Assembly: GCA_030841105.1 (NCBI GenBank)
Contig: JAVEDE010000095.1
Span: 62,001-126,000, forward strand
Reading direction: 5' to 3'
Origin: Pyrinomonadaceae bacterium
GTDB taxonomy: Bacteria; Acidobacteriota; Blastocatellia; Pyrinomonadales; Pyrinomonadaceae
DNA: 64,000 bases
Shown: in pieces, positions 45,875 through 54,820 of the stretch
How positions within the stretch are numbered: the first letter of the stretch is position 1
Layout of the letters: each line of letters opens with the position of its first letter
Translations under genes and position numbers: made by a program
The notes under the pieces: generated by a model
What the model was told of the DNA's origin: nothing
The model's input: the letters and a program-made list of their open reading frames with translations, nothing else
The model's database searches: none

Positions 45875-47107
45875 TCACGCCCGCCGCTCGAACAGGTATG
45901 CGCTCTCCAGCAGACGCCCTTCCCGCCCGTCGTGCGCCGCGAACTGCCGCCGCCGCAATTCCCCGCGACTACTGAGCGAGCCGTTCCAGATGGCCGCTCC
46001 AGCAAACTCGCCGCGCTTGTTCAGGGCATAGAAATTCACGTCAATATCCTTCAATTTTTCGCGGTCGTTGCCGTAGCGCGCCGCGATCAACTTCAGTGCG
46101 TCGAGGCAGGCCTGTTCGGGCGACGCGCCCCGCCGCATGTATTCGACCACGGTGCGCGCGCCGTTGATGTAAATTACTTCCTCGCCGCGACCCGTCGAAC
46201 CGGCCGCGCCCGTGTCGTTGTCCACGTAAAGGCCGCAGCCGATGAGCGGCGAATCGCCGACGCGCCCCGGAATTTTCCACGCCAGCCCGCTCGTCGTCGT
46301 CACGCCGCTGATGTCGCTTGCGGCGTCGAGCGCGAGACAGTTGATCGTGCCCGTCGGCGGCTTGCGCGCAACTTCGTCAGCCCATGCCAGCAACTCTTCG
46401 AGCCGCCGCGCGTCGCCGTTCGAGTACGCCTCCGCCAGCCTGTAACTCGCGCTCGCGCGCCCGGCTTCCGAGAGTTTTTTCTGCCCCGCGGGCGAAGCGG
46501 GCGCGGGCGGATACGGACTCGGCCCCCACTTGTCCACCGGCGACAGAGTCTCTTTCCAGCGGAGCCACGCGATGCGCGACTCTTCGGTCAAGAGATTGAT
46601 GTCCTCGAAGCCGTGCGCGGTGGCGAAGTCGCGCGCGCCCTGCCCGACGATGAGAATGTGGTCGGTGCGTTCGAGCACGACGCGCGCCACTTTCGACGGC
46701 TCGCGCACGCCGCGGATGGAGGCGACCGCCCCGGCGCGTCGCGTCGGGCCGTGCATCACGCTCGCGTCGAGTTCCACGTCGCCGCGCTCGTTCGGCAGAC
46801 CGCCGTAGCCGACCGAGTTGTCTTTCGGATCGAGTTCGACGATGTTGACGCCCGCGATCACGGCGTCGAGCGTATCGCCGCCGCCGCGCATCACCTCGAC
46901 CGCCTTGTTGACGGCGGCCAGACCGTTGCCGCTCGACACGGAGATCGGCGGCGTGCCGCGTCTCGCAGTGGCAGCGGGCTGCCCTTGCACACGACTCTCG
47001 ACGCGCGCGGCCTCAATCACCGTGGGAGACGTGGCGAGCGCGGCGACGCTTACGCCTGCCGTGGCGGCCTCGCTCAAAAACTTGCGGCGACTCTTGTTGG
47101 TTTTCAT
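45875..47107 (-). CDS. Tat-exported N-acetylglucosaminyl-asparaginase / isoaspartyl peptidase
   Basis: A Ntn-hydrolase of the asparaginase_2 family. A twin-arginine signal (SRRKFLSEAA) precedes the enzyme. The autocleavage and nucleophile segment is GTINCLALD (Thr), with glycosylasparaginase-type features such as NSVGYGGLPNERGDVELDA and GCGLYVDNDTGAAGSTGRGEE. It would cleave the GlcNAc-Asn link of glycoproteins or beta-aspartyl peptides in the periplasm. Length 410 is normal. Confidence 0.9.
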   Translation of the reverse strand: MKTNKSRRKFLSEAATAGVSVAALATSPTVIEAARVESRVQGQPAATARRGTPPISVSSGNGLAAVNKAVEVMRGGGDTLDAVIAGVNIVELDPKDNSVGYGGLPNERGDVELDASVMHGPTRRAGAVASIRGVREPSKVARVVLERTDHILIVGQGARDFATAHGFEDINLLTEESRIAWLRWKETLSPVDKWGPSPYPPAPASPAGQKKLSEAGRASASYRLAEAYSNGDARRLEELLAWADEVARKPPTGTINCLALDAASDISGVTTTSGLAWKIPGRVGDSPLIGCGLYVDNDTGAAGSTGRGEEVIYINGARTVVEYMRRGASPEQACLDALKLIAARYGNDREKLKDIDVNFYALNKRGEFAGAAIWNGSLSSRGELRRRQFAAHDGREGRLLESAYLFERRA

Positions 47108-47323
47108 TCGCTGAAACGTGCCCCTGCGCGAAGACGCCCGCGCGTGAAAGTTGTTGTCGTGAAATTTCGTTTGAAGGGTGCGGGCATCCTAGCAAATAAA
47201 TTTGAAACGGGAAACAGAAATTAAAAGGCGGATGAGTTTTTGACGTTCCATGCTTTTTTAAGACTAACCTTCTACCTAAAAGGCGAGTGATAAAAAGCGT
47301 GTGGAGGCGTGCGTCGGTTGGCG

Positions 47324-47704
47324 TTAACCGCCGGACGCGTCTTTTGTGTCGCGCGTGGCATCCCTGTCGGCGGCGTTCGTGTCTCGATAAAACTGCTTCG
47401 CGCGCTCGGCGACTTCGGCCGGGACGGTGACGCGGAACGGGTGCTTGGCGACGTAGGGCGGCACGCGGCGCACGCGCCCGCCGAGCATCTGTATGGCCGC
47501 CGCCGCGTCTTCATCGCTCAACTCGGCGACGCCCAAAGCGTCGGCCGCACGACGCAGCGCGCCGCGCAGTCGGTCGAGCGGCAGTTCGCGTTCGGCCAGA
47601 GCCTTGCCGCGCAGTTGAAAGTCGGCGAGGGCGTAGAGCACGATGCGATCAGGATGGCTCGCATCGGTCGTCTCGTGCTCCTTGAAAAGTTCCGTCTGCT
47701 TCAT
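47324..47704 (-). CDS. Hypothetical protein
   Basis: A 126-residue polar, mostly helical protein with no signal peptide and no family that I recognise (MKQTELFKEHETTDAS...). It has GC-rich coding character and an independent position between the asparaginase gene and the secreted gene at 47773. Confidence 0.6.
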   Translation of the reverse strand: MKQTELFKEHETTDASHPDRIVLYALADFQLRGKALAERELPLDRLRGALRRAADALGVAELSDEDAAAAIQMLGGRVRRVPPYVAKHPFRVTVPAEVAERAKQFYRDTNAADRDATRDTKDASGG

Positions 47705-47772
47705 CGTGAATCAAGGCGCGACGCGTGTCCATCGCGCTCAATCTAAAGGACGCGCGTGTCCGTGGCACTCAT

Positions 47773-48381
47773 TTAAGGAATGTGGACGCGGCGCGGGCGC
47801 GTGGTCGTCGGCCGGTTGCCGCGCGGGGAGTTGTCCGTCGCAGGCGAGGCGTCCGGGGCGGAGGCGGCCGTCGTGTTGGCGACGGGTTGCTGCGCCTCAT
47901 GCTTCTTGATCAGTTCGGCCTGTTCGTACACGTCGAGTCGCTCGAACATGTAGAACGACTCGGCGGAGCGCACCGACCCCAGATAGCGAAACGTGTTGTT
48001 GACCACTTCGCCGACGCGGAAGTCTGCGGGCGGCGGCGGGTCGAACAACGTGCCGAGTTCGTCGCGCGTGACGGCGTAGAGTTCGGGGAGGTAATCGTTA
48101 TGCGTCTCGCGCGCGATGCGCAGAGCCAACTGACGGAGCGCGCGGATGCGGTTCGAGTTGCGCCGGTAGTAGGCCGTGCTGACCTCGTGTCGGCTCGCGC
48201 GGTCGTCCACCACCTCTTGCTCGGAGCGCAAGTAACCGAGATACGTGCGGACGACCGGCCCGAACTCCGCATCATCGGCCGCCGACGCCTTGCGCTGCGC
48301 CTGCGCCGACCCGGCCGACGCCACACACACGAACGCCGCCAGCGCCAAACTTCGCAACCAATGCTCTCCCCTTCGGCTCAT
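47773..48381 (-). CDS. Secreted hypothetical protein
   Basis: Starting from MSRRGEHWLRS (ATG at 48381) the protein has a signal peptide ending AQA, followed by about 135 residues with many Arg, Tyr and Glu residues and a Pro/Ser/Thr-rich tail ending in a basic segment. A further nine codons upstream are open but unlikely. Family unknown. Confidence 0.65.
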   Translation of the reverse strand: MSRRGEHWLRSLALAAFVCVASAGSAQAQRKASAADDAEFGPVVRTYLGYLRSEQEVVDDRASRHEVSTAYYRRNSNRIRALRQLALRIARETHNDYLPELYAVTRDELGTLFDPPPPADFRVGEVVNNTFRYLGSVRSAESFYMFERLDVYEQAELIKKHEAQQPVANTTAASAPDASPATDNSPRGNRPTTTRPRRVHIP

Positions 48382-48611
48382 ATTTCCACACGCACCCCGA
48401 CGCCACAAAAAACTTCCCGCCTATTAACTTGAAGTCGGTTTCAAGCCCCGCGCCAGTTTACCACTTCCGGCGGGTCGAAGGTTAGAGGTCGCAAGTTGCA
48501 GGCGACGGTTCGCCGTCAAAGTTTCTATGTTCATCCGGCGAAGTTCCGAAGTCGCAGTTTGCGCCCGCAGCAGTCGCGGTGCTACATTTTTGCCGCGCCT
48601 TTCAATAACTT

Positions 48612-49889
48612 ATGACACCCGATCCGACAGACACCACGGCCACACCCGCGCGCGCGAAGCGACGCGTCGCGCTCGGCGTCTCCGGCGGCATCGCCGCCTA
48701 CAAGGCCGCGGAGATACTGCGCGGGCTGCAACGCGCCGGTTGCGAAGTGCGCGTCGCGATGACCGAGCACGCCACGCGAATGATCGCGCCGCTCACCTTC
48801 CGCGCGCTCTCCGGCGCGCACGTCATCGTTGACGACTACGCGCCCGACAACCCGGACCCTATCGCGCACATCACCTTCTCACAGACCGTCGAACTCTTTC
48901 TCGTCGCCCCCGCCACCGCCAACATCATCGCCAAGTTTGCCAATGGCGTCGCCGACGATTTTCTGACTTCGACTTATCTCGCCTCAAGCGCGCCCGTCGT
49001 CGTCGCGCCTGCGATGAACACGACGATGTGGCAGCACCCGGCCACCGCGCGTAACCTCCAACGCTTGCGCGACGACGGCGTCTACATCATCGAACCCGAC
49101 GCGGGCGAGATGGCCTGCGGGACGTTCGGCCCCGGCCGCCTGAGCGAACCCGAACGCATCGTCGCGGCCGTGTTGCAGATACTCGACAAACACGACGGTC
49201 GGGCGCACGATCTGGCGGGCGAGCGATTTCTGATCACGGCGGGCGCGACGCGCGAGGAGATAGACCCGGTGCGTTTTCTCTCGAACCGTTCGTCGGGGCG
49301 GATGGGTTTCGCGCTGGCGGAAGCGGCGCGCTCGCGCGGGGCGGAGGTCGCGCTCGTGGCCGGGGCGACGAGTGCGGACGCGCCCGCAGGGGTTCGCGTC
49401 ATACGTGCGCTCAGCGCGGACGAGATGCAGGCGGCGGTGCGTGCGAAAGTATCGGAAGCGACCGTTTTCATCGGCGCGGCGGCCGTGTCGGATTACCGTC
49501 CCGCCGCGCGCGCCGCGCAGAAGTTGAAGAAGTCGGGCGCGGCTCTGACGCTCGTGCTCGAACCGACGCCGGACATTCTCGCGTCCGTCGCCGCCGCGAG
49601 ACACGACGGCCTGCTCGTCGTCGGTTTCGCCGCCGAGAGCGAGAACGTCGTCGCACATGCGCGCGAAAAACTCGTGCGAAAAAAACTCGACGCCATCGTC
49701 GCCAACGACATCACGCGCGAGGGCGCGGGCTTCGACGCAGAGACAAACATCGTCACGCTCATCGCGCGCGACCGCGACGCGCCATTGGAGTTGCCGCTCA
49801 TGTCGAAACTCGAAGCGGCGCACCGGATTCTGGATGAAGTCGTGCGCCTCCGGCGCGGCGCGCGGGCGGCGTCGGAGGCAGCGGGGTAG
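48612..49889 (+). CDS. coaBC: Bifunctional phosphopantothenoylcysteine decarboxylase/ligase
   Basis: CoA biosynthesis. The N-terminal CoaC flavoprotein half (about 15-185) shows VSGGIAAYKAAEI, TANIIAKFANGVADD and PAMNTTMW with the active-site asparagine. The C-terminal CoaB half (200-410) shows ITAGATREEIDPVRFLSNRSSG and AAAVSDYRP. The upstream 16 residues are variable. No Shine-Dalgarno sequence is apparent. It precedes the uracil-DNA glycosylase gene by 41 bp on the same strand. Confidence 0.95.
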   Translation: MTPDPTDTTATPARAKRRVALGVSGGIAAYKAAEILRGLQRAGCEVRVAMTEHATRMIAPLTFRALSGAHVIVDDYAPDNPDPIAHITFSQTVELFLVAPATANIIAKFANGVADDFLTSTYLASSAPVVVAPAMNTTMWQHPATARNLQRLRDDGVYIIEPDAGEMACGTFGPGRLSEPERIVAAVLQILDKHDGRAHDLAGERFLITAGATREEIDPVRFLSNRSSGRMGFALAEAARSRGAEVALVAGATSADAPAGVRVIRALSADEMQAAVRAKVSEATVFIGAAAVSDYRPAARAAQKLKKSGAALTLVLEPTPDILASVAAARHDGLLVVGFAAESENVVAHAREKLVRKKLDAIVANDITREGAGFDAETNIVTLIARDRDAPLELPLMSKLEAAHRILDEVVRLRRGARAASEAAG

Positions 49890-49930
49890 ACGCGGCCACG
49901 CGCGGGCGGGTTGAGTTTGAGAAGACTGCT

Positions 49931-51025
49931 ATGGGAGATGAAGCGAGTCGTAGCGAGTTGGCGTCGCTGGCCGGAGAGGTCGGCGCGAGTTTGTCGTACC
50001 TGCGCGAACTCGGTGTAGAATTTTTGGAGTCGGCGGGTACAATCGAGGCGGAGACGGAGGCGGCTCAGTTTGGCGGCAAGGGCGCGAAGGCGTCCGCGCA
50101 GACGACGGCGGACACGCCGCGTTCCGCCGCGCTCCGACGCAACGCCGAGGCCGAAGCGCGAGTTGAAAGAAAGCCCCCGACCGACGCTCCGCGCGCGACG
50201 CCGACGTTAAAGGAAACTCCGCACGCGCCGCCAACGGAAACTCCGCGCGTGACATCACCGTCAGCGGACGCTCCGCGCGCCGACGTTGAGAAGACGCCCC
50301 CGAACGTTCTCTATCAGACAGCCTACACACCTTCGACGGAGAAAGCCGAGATGCCGACGAAACGAAAACCCGTGCGCACGCCCGACCCCGTGCCGCCACC
50401 GCCGCAAGAGACGCTCTTCGGCGAGATCAAGCCGAAGGACGAACTGAGCCTACCGCGCGAGGGCGAGACCTTTGAAGACATTCGCACAGACATCGGCGAG
50501 TGCCTGCGCTGCCCGCTGCACCAGAGTCGCCACACCATCGTCCACAGCGAGGGCGATCGCAAGGCGCGCCTGATGTTCGTCGGCGAAGCGCCGGGCGCGG
50601 ACGAGGACGCGAGCGGCCGTCCCTTCGTCGGACGCGCCGGTCAACTCCTGAACAAGATCATCGAAGCCATCGGCCTGAAGCGCGAGGACGTGTTCATCGG
50701 CAACGTCAACCGCTGCCGCCCACCGCAGAACCGCACGCCGACGCACGAAGAGGCCGCCACCTGCAAGCCGTTCCTGCTGCGCGAAATTGCGCTGCTCCGC
50801 CCGGACGTGATCGTCGTCCTCGGCAACACGGCGATGAAGAATCTGCTCGACACGAAAGAAGGCATCACGAAACTGCGCGGGAGCTTCATGGACTACAAGG
50901 GCATCAAGGTGATGCCCACGTTCCACCCCGCCTATCTTTTGCGCGACCCTTCCAAGAAACGCGAGACGTGGGAAGACATGAAGAAGGTGCGCGAGTATTT
51001 GACCAAAACGAAGTCGGGGAAGTAG
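49931..51025 (+). CDS. Family 4 (type-4) uracil-DNA glycosylase with long disordered N-terminus
   Basis: The catalytic domain (about 175-360) has the CLRCP cysteine pair, GEAPGADEDASGRPFVGRAG, CRPP and EAATC (four cysteines for a 4Fe-4S cluster), and the HPAYLLR motif. The first 170 residues are a Pro/Thr/Ala-rich tail with repeated short blocks such as APPTETPRVTSPS. It removes uracil from DNA, the first step of base excision repair. It is followed by a paralogue. Confidence 0.92.
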   Translation: MGDEASRSELASLAGEVGASLSYLRELGVEFLESAGTIEAETEAAQFGGKGAKASAQTTADTPRSAALRRNAEAEARVERKPPTDAPRATPTLKETPHAPPTETPRVTSPSADAPRADVEKTPPNVLYQTAYTPSTEKAEMPTKRKPVRTPDPVPPPPQETLFGEIKPKDELSLPREGETFEDIRTDIGECLRCPLHQSRHTIVHSEGDRKARLMFVGEAPGADEDASGRPFVGRAGQLLNKIIEAIGLKREDVFIGNVNRCRPPQNRTPTHEEAATCKPFLLREIALLRPDVIVVLGNTAMKNLLDTKEGITKLRGSFMDYKGIKVMPTFHPAYLLRDPSKKRETWEDMKKVREYLTKTKSGK

Positions 51026-51076
51026 CGCGAAGCGCACAGTCACGCGGCCGAGTCGAGTGGAGACGAGGGCGGAAAG

Positions 51077-51241
51077 TTGATCTCCCGGATAAAACCGTTC
51101 CGGGCGGTGGTCGCGCTCACGTCCTTTGCGGCCAACATCGAGGAGTTTTTTTACAGCCTCGCGTCCGGCTCAAGTTTCAATGGCTGGCTGTCGCTGGCGG
51201 TCATCATCATCTCCACCTGCGCGCTGTCCAGACGCTACTAG
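51077..51241 (+). CDS. Possible small membrane peptide, 54 residues
   Basis: Between the two glycosylase genes an open frame starts at TTG 51077 (GAGG 12 bp before) and ends at TAG 51241. It encodes a hydrophobic segment (FNGWLSLAVIIISTCALSRRY) after a short soluble part. Its frame and hydrophobic design suggest a real peptide, but no family is known to me and it has no ATG. Confidence 0.35.
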   Translation: MISRIKPFRAVVALTSFAANIEEFFYSLASGSSFNGWLSLAVIIISTCALSRRY

Positions 51242-51258
51242 AGGACGTAACTTTCGCC

Positions 51259-51852
51259 ATGCCGGAGCCGACACTTTTCGACGACGCGCCGCCCGCCTCA
51301 GACGAGACGCCCGAAGCGATCAACGCCGAACTTCTCCGGCGCGCCACGCAACTCCCGCCATACAAGGAGCGCATCTTCATCTTCGGCGAAGGGCGTGTGG
51401 GCGCGCGCGTCGCGGTCGTCGGCGAGTCGCCCGGCGCGCCCGACATCGCGAGCGGCCGCCCGTTCATGGGGCCTGCGGGCGACATGCTCAACCGCATCCT
51501 CGCCTCGATCAACCTCCGCCGCGAGGATTGCTACCTGACGAACACGGTCAAGATGATCTCGACCGGCGACGAGATCACGCCCGACGTGCTCTCCTTTTTC
51601 TCGCCCTACCTGCACCGCGAACTCGCCGCCGTGCGCCCCGAAGTTGTTATCAGTTTCGGCAACACGCCGACGCGCGCACTGCTCCGCACCAAGAAACCGA
51701 TCTCGCAACTGCGCGGCGAATTCCACGCCTATCAGGGCGGCCAACTCATGCCCACCTTCAACCCCGCTTACCTGCTGCGCGACCCGACGAAGAAACGCGA
51801 AGTCTGGGAAGACATGAAAAAGGTGCGCGCCCTGCTCGCCTCCACCTCTTGA
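51259..51852 (+). CDS. Uracil-DNA glycosylase-like paralogue without Fe-S cysteines
   Basis: This 197-residue protein aligns with the preceding glycosylase: GESPGAPDIASGRPFMGPAGDML, SFGNTPTRALL, LRGEFHAYQGGQLMPTF and PAYLLRDPTKKREVWEDMKKVR. It lacks the CxxC pair and all other cluster cysteines, and the catalytic HPAYLLR is NPAYLLR. Base-excision activity on uracil is therefore doubtful. It may have a changed substrate or a regulatory role, as seen in other cluster-free family members. Confidence 0.85.
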   Translation: MPEPTLFDDAPPASDETPEAINAELLRRATQLPPYKERIFIFGEGRVGARVAVVGESPGAPDIASGRPFMGPAGDMLNRILASINLRREDCYLTNTVKMISTGDEITPDVLSFFSPYLHRELAAVRPEVVISFGNTPTRALLRTKKPISQLRGEFHAYQGGQLMPTFNPAYLLRDPTKKREVWEDMKKVRALLASTS

Positions 51853-51954
51853 AGTTGTGCCGGGCAGTTGAAACTTGTCGGCACGCGTTAAGGCACAAGT
51901 CGTGATGCGGGCAGGCGACGGCGAGGTCTCTAGCCAGCACTGATGGCGAGGCGT

Positions 51955-52404
51955 CTAGCTCGCCTTGACGGCGAAGTGGATGTGATTCCGGTGGTCGTTG
52001 AGCGTCGTGCCGTTGTAGTTGTGCTTCTGCCCCTGATCGTAGTTCCACTCGTTGCGGTCGTCCTGCCCCGCTACCGTCGCGTCGAAGATGAGTTCGTCAA
52101 TGTGCAGGTCGCGAACCTGTGCGTCGGTGGCGATCCCCGGCAGCAACGCCGCGGCGATCTCTTCGTTCCCCACGTCGAAGGCGCGCCCACGGCCGTGGTG
52201 GCCTTCGCTGCGGACGATGGAACTGATGCGGATGCGACTCCGGCGGGAGACTTCCAGCACCAACTCCTGCAACAGCCCAGTCACTTTTGTCCCCGCGTTC
52301 TCGCCGAGCAATTCCCTCCTCAACTTCGCCGACCTGGCGGCGGGCGGATCGAAGGTGATCCTCCCGGCGCTGATTTGTGATCTCAGATCGTCTACGACAC
52401 TCAT
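51955..52404 (-). CDS. LAS-fold metallopeptidase-like protein
   Basis: Residues about 60-78 (SSIVRSEGHHGRGRAFDVGN) and the end (HRNHIHFAV) give the H-x6-D...H-x-H pattern of the D-Ala-D-Ala/lysostaphin/hedgehog zinc-peptidase superfamily. The protein is short (149 residues), lacks a signal peptide and could be a peptidoglycan hydrolase or toxin-type enzyme. AAGGAG precedes the ATG by 6 bp. Confidence 0.65.
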   Translation of the reverse strand: MSVVDDLRSQISAGRITFDPPAARSAKLRRELLGENAGTKVTGLLQELVLEVSRRSRIRISSIVRSEGHHGRGRAFDVGNEEIAAALLPGIATDAQVRDLHIDELIFDATVAGQDDRNEWNYDQGQKHNYNGTTLNDHRNHIHFAVKAS

Positions 52405-53085
52405 GATGCGCTCCTTTCTCGCGCCGCCCGTCGCCTCGCGCGCCGTCGGCTGCTGCTGCTGTCAAGATTCGGAAACTCAATTCGTCAGGCTTACGTCTAC
52501 CAATCCCTGTGCGGGCAGGAAAAATGTCAGAGGGATCAAACTGCGGCCAAGTTTTTCGCGGTGACCTCTTTCACACAGAGATCGCGTCCTTATACACAAG
52601 TATGTCGTGACCCTGCCAAACGTTTCACCCCGCGAAAAGTTTTGACGGCCGGGAACGGAAATATTTCGCCGCCCGACATTAGTTGTTGAGAGCTAAAGAT
52701 GAGGACGGAGACGGCAGCGCGTCGCTTCAAACTCGCGACGCGCTCGAAGACCATTGCGCGGCGGCATGGGTAGTTGATTGACATGTGCGGGCGGCGCGAG
52801 TAACCTTCGCCGGTCTCGCGCCCGCAGCCCTTCTGTTACCGTAACGCCGTACCCATGCATGTCCCTTCTCTGAGTGATTGAAGAATATCCGCGGCTCGAA
52901 CTTCGCCGGACGGAAACGCCTCGCAACCGGAGTCCGTCTTGCCGTCAAGCCGCGCCGTCCTGGTTCTCCATCTTCACACGGCAAAACTTGTCAGGTGAGT
53001 GCGCCCGCGCGGTCGGCCGGGTCGCGGCGTTGTCGGGTCTGTGCGATGAGAGAAAATTTTCGACTTGATGAAGGAGTGTCCCCCA
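52405..53085. other. Long intergenic region
   Basis: No supportable gene on either strand in 681 bp. It must carry the promoters for the leftward peptidase-like gene and the rightward C11 peptidase. I see no clear RNA structure. Confidence 0.5.
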
Positions 53086-54510
53086 ATGCCTGAGGAAAAA
53101 GAATGGACGGTGATGGTCATTTTGGCCGGAGACAATAACTTGAGCGAGGAGATGTTGTTCGCTCTGAAAGAGATGAAATTGGCGGGCGCGAACCCGGAGG
53201 TGAACGTGCTCGCGCTGTTCGATTCAAACGAGCCGGGCGTGCCGACGCAGGCTTACGTCCTGAACTCTTCGGCCGGAAGTCCGCCGAAGACCGGCCTGCT
53301 GTTGAATGAGGTGGACTCAGGCAAGGAAGCGTTCCCGGCATTGTCGGGCGAGTTGAACGCGGGCGACCCGAAAGAGATTGCCAGTTTCATCCGTCAGGGC
53401 TTCGAACATTTTCCTGCGCGCCACTACATGGTCGTCTTCTCCGGCCACAACACCGCCGAGGACGCAGGCTTTCTCCTGACCGACGAACACCCGGTGAGCG
53501 AACTCACCCTCGCCGAGTTGAAGACCGTCTTTGAAATCGCCAAAGACGGTCTCGTCGCGGGTCAACCGGGCGTCAAGCAAAAAATAGACATCCTCGGCAT
53601 GGACAGTTGTCTGGTTAGTTCCGCCGAGTTGTGCTACCAACTCCGCGAGCATGTGGATTTCGTCGTCGGCCCGCAAGGGTTCGAGCCGAACCTCGGATGG
53701 CCTTACCGGCAGGCGCTCGGCGTGCTGCTCGACAACCCGCTCATCACGGCGCGGGATCTGGCGACGCGCATCGTTGACGAGTACGTCCGTTACTATTACG
53801 ACTACACACTGGCGGGACGCTCCGTTGATCTCGCCGCCTGTAACCTACAACACGCGGACGCCCTCGCCACGGCCGTTAATGAATTGGTCACAGAGCTTTT
53901 GAAAGCGTTGCCCGCTAAGCCGTCCGAGGTGGTGCAACACCCGGACGTGAACAACCCCATCCTGAACGCGATCATCCTCGCCCACTGGGACGCGCAGGGG
54001 TTCAAGTTCGACCAGTTCACCGATCTCTACGACTTCTGTGACCGTCTGGAGCAGCGTTGCCACATGGCGGACGGCTTTTCCGAGCAGATACGCGACGCAT
54101 GCGAGGAGGTGAAGCGCGTCCTGACCGGGGGCGATGCGGACACGCGCTTCATCGTCAAATCCTGCACGAGCGGCCCCGCCTTCCAGCATTCGCACGGCCT
54201 TTCGATCTATCTCCCGTGGGCGTTAGAGCCTCCGCTCGCCTACAGCCGTTTGGACTTCTCACGGGATGCCGAGTGGCAATTCTTTATCAAGAGGTACGTG
54301 GTTAATTCGCGCCGCTCGCCGCTGCCGGGCGTGAGTAAGCCGCCTTTCTCGTTTGACTCGCCGACGAAGAGTAAGGGGCCGGACAAGCCCGGCACGATGA
54401 AGAACTCGCCGTTGAGTTGGGAGTTGAGCCAGTGCCTCCACGATCTGACCCGCCCCGCCGCCGTCGAATCGAGCGGCGAGAAGACCGGCGAAGGCGGAGA
54501 GACGAAATAA
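53086..54510 (+). CDS. Clostripain-like C11 family peptidase
   Basis: A clan CD cysteine peptidase: catalytic His121 in FSGHNTAEDAG and Cys175 in MDSCLVSSAEL (numbered from this ATG), in a 474-residue protein without signal peptide. Family C11 cleaves after Arg or Lys. ATG at 53086 follows AAGGAG by 10 bp; the open frame begins 7 codons earlier. The tail (about 420-474) is low complexity. It heads a cluster with a TPR-CHAT peptidase, a sigma/anti-sigma pair and a caspase-fold protein. Confidence 0.88.
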   Translation: MPEEKEWTVMVILAGDNNLSEEMLFALKEMKLAGANPEVNVLALFDSNEPGVPTQAYVLNSSAGSPPKTGLLLNEVDSGKEAFPALSGELNAGDPKEIASFIRQGFEHFPARHYMVVFSGHNTAEDAGFLLTDEHPVSELTLAELKTVFEIAKDGLVAGQPGVKQKIDILGMDSCLVSSAELCYQLREHVDFVVGPQGFEPNLGWPYRQALGVLLDNPLITARDLATRIVDEYVRYYYDYTLAGRSVDLAACNLQHADALATAVNELVTELLKALPAKPSEVVQHPDVNNPILNAIILAHWDAQGFKFDQFTDLYDFCDRLEQRCHMADGFSEQIRDACEEVKRVLTGGDADTRFIVKSCTSGPAFQHSHGLSIYLPWALEPPLAYSRLDFSRDAEWQFFIKRYVVNSRRSPLPGVSKPPFSFDSPTKSKGPDKPGTMKNSPLSWELSQCLHDLTRPAAVESSGEKTGEGGETK

Positions 54511-54820
54511 CTGCCGGGGTCGCTCGCAGCGCGAGGCCGACCGTGCGCCGGTGGGTTACGATTAACGCGGGGCGCGGCGGGGGAATGTTAGTCCTTCCCC
54601 CGCCGCGCGCCTTCTCTCGCGAGTTGATGATCCACGGCGGCGGCGTTGTTTGCTATTGAGTTCCGCGTTTGATTCGTGTTAGATACTCCTCATTGAACGA
54701 GGGGTCTGCCAGTTCGCTCTAGCCGTGCGAAGGTTTTGACCAGCTTACCGAGAGTTCATCATTGGCCGATAAATCTTTATCCTCGTGCGAGTCTCTAACT
54801 AATTCCAGACAGATTCGGAG
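54511..54820. other. Spacer between C11 peptidase and CHAT gene
   Basis: Besides the hairpin at 54572-54608 it holds no gene. TTGAAC near 54692 and a T/A-rich stretch before 54780 could form the CHAT-operon promoter, but no convincing -10 box is seen. Confidence 0.4.
54572..54608 (+). terminator. GC-rich hairpin after C11 peptidase
   Basis: GCGCGGCGGGGGAA (54572-54585) and its exact complement (54595-54608) enclose nine bases. It lies 62 bp after the stop codon. There is no T-tract, so intrinsic termination would be weak or Rho-assisted. Confidence 0.55.

Noticed and set aside
45932-47224. 430-codon open frame opposite the asparaginase gene
   Set aside because: Antisense shadow; the asparaginase_2 nucleophile region and Tat signal are on the other strand.
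50500-51852. 450-codon open frame running through both glycosylase genes
   Set aside because: Its first part is an out-of-frame reading of the first glycosylase; only the section from ATG 51259 is a real gene.
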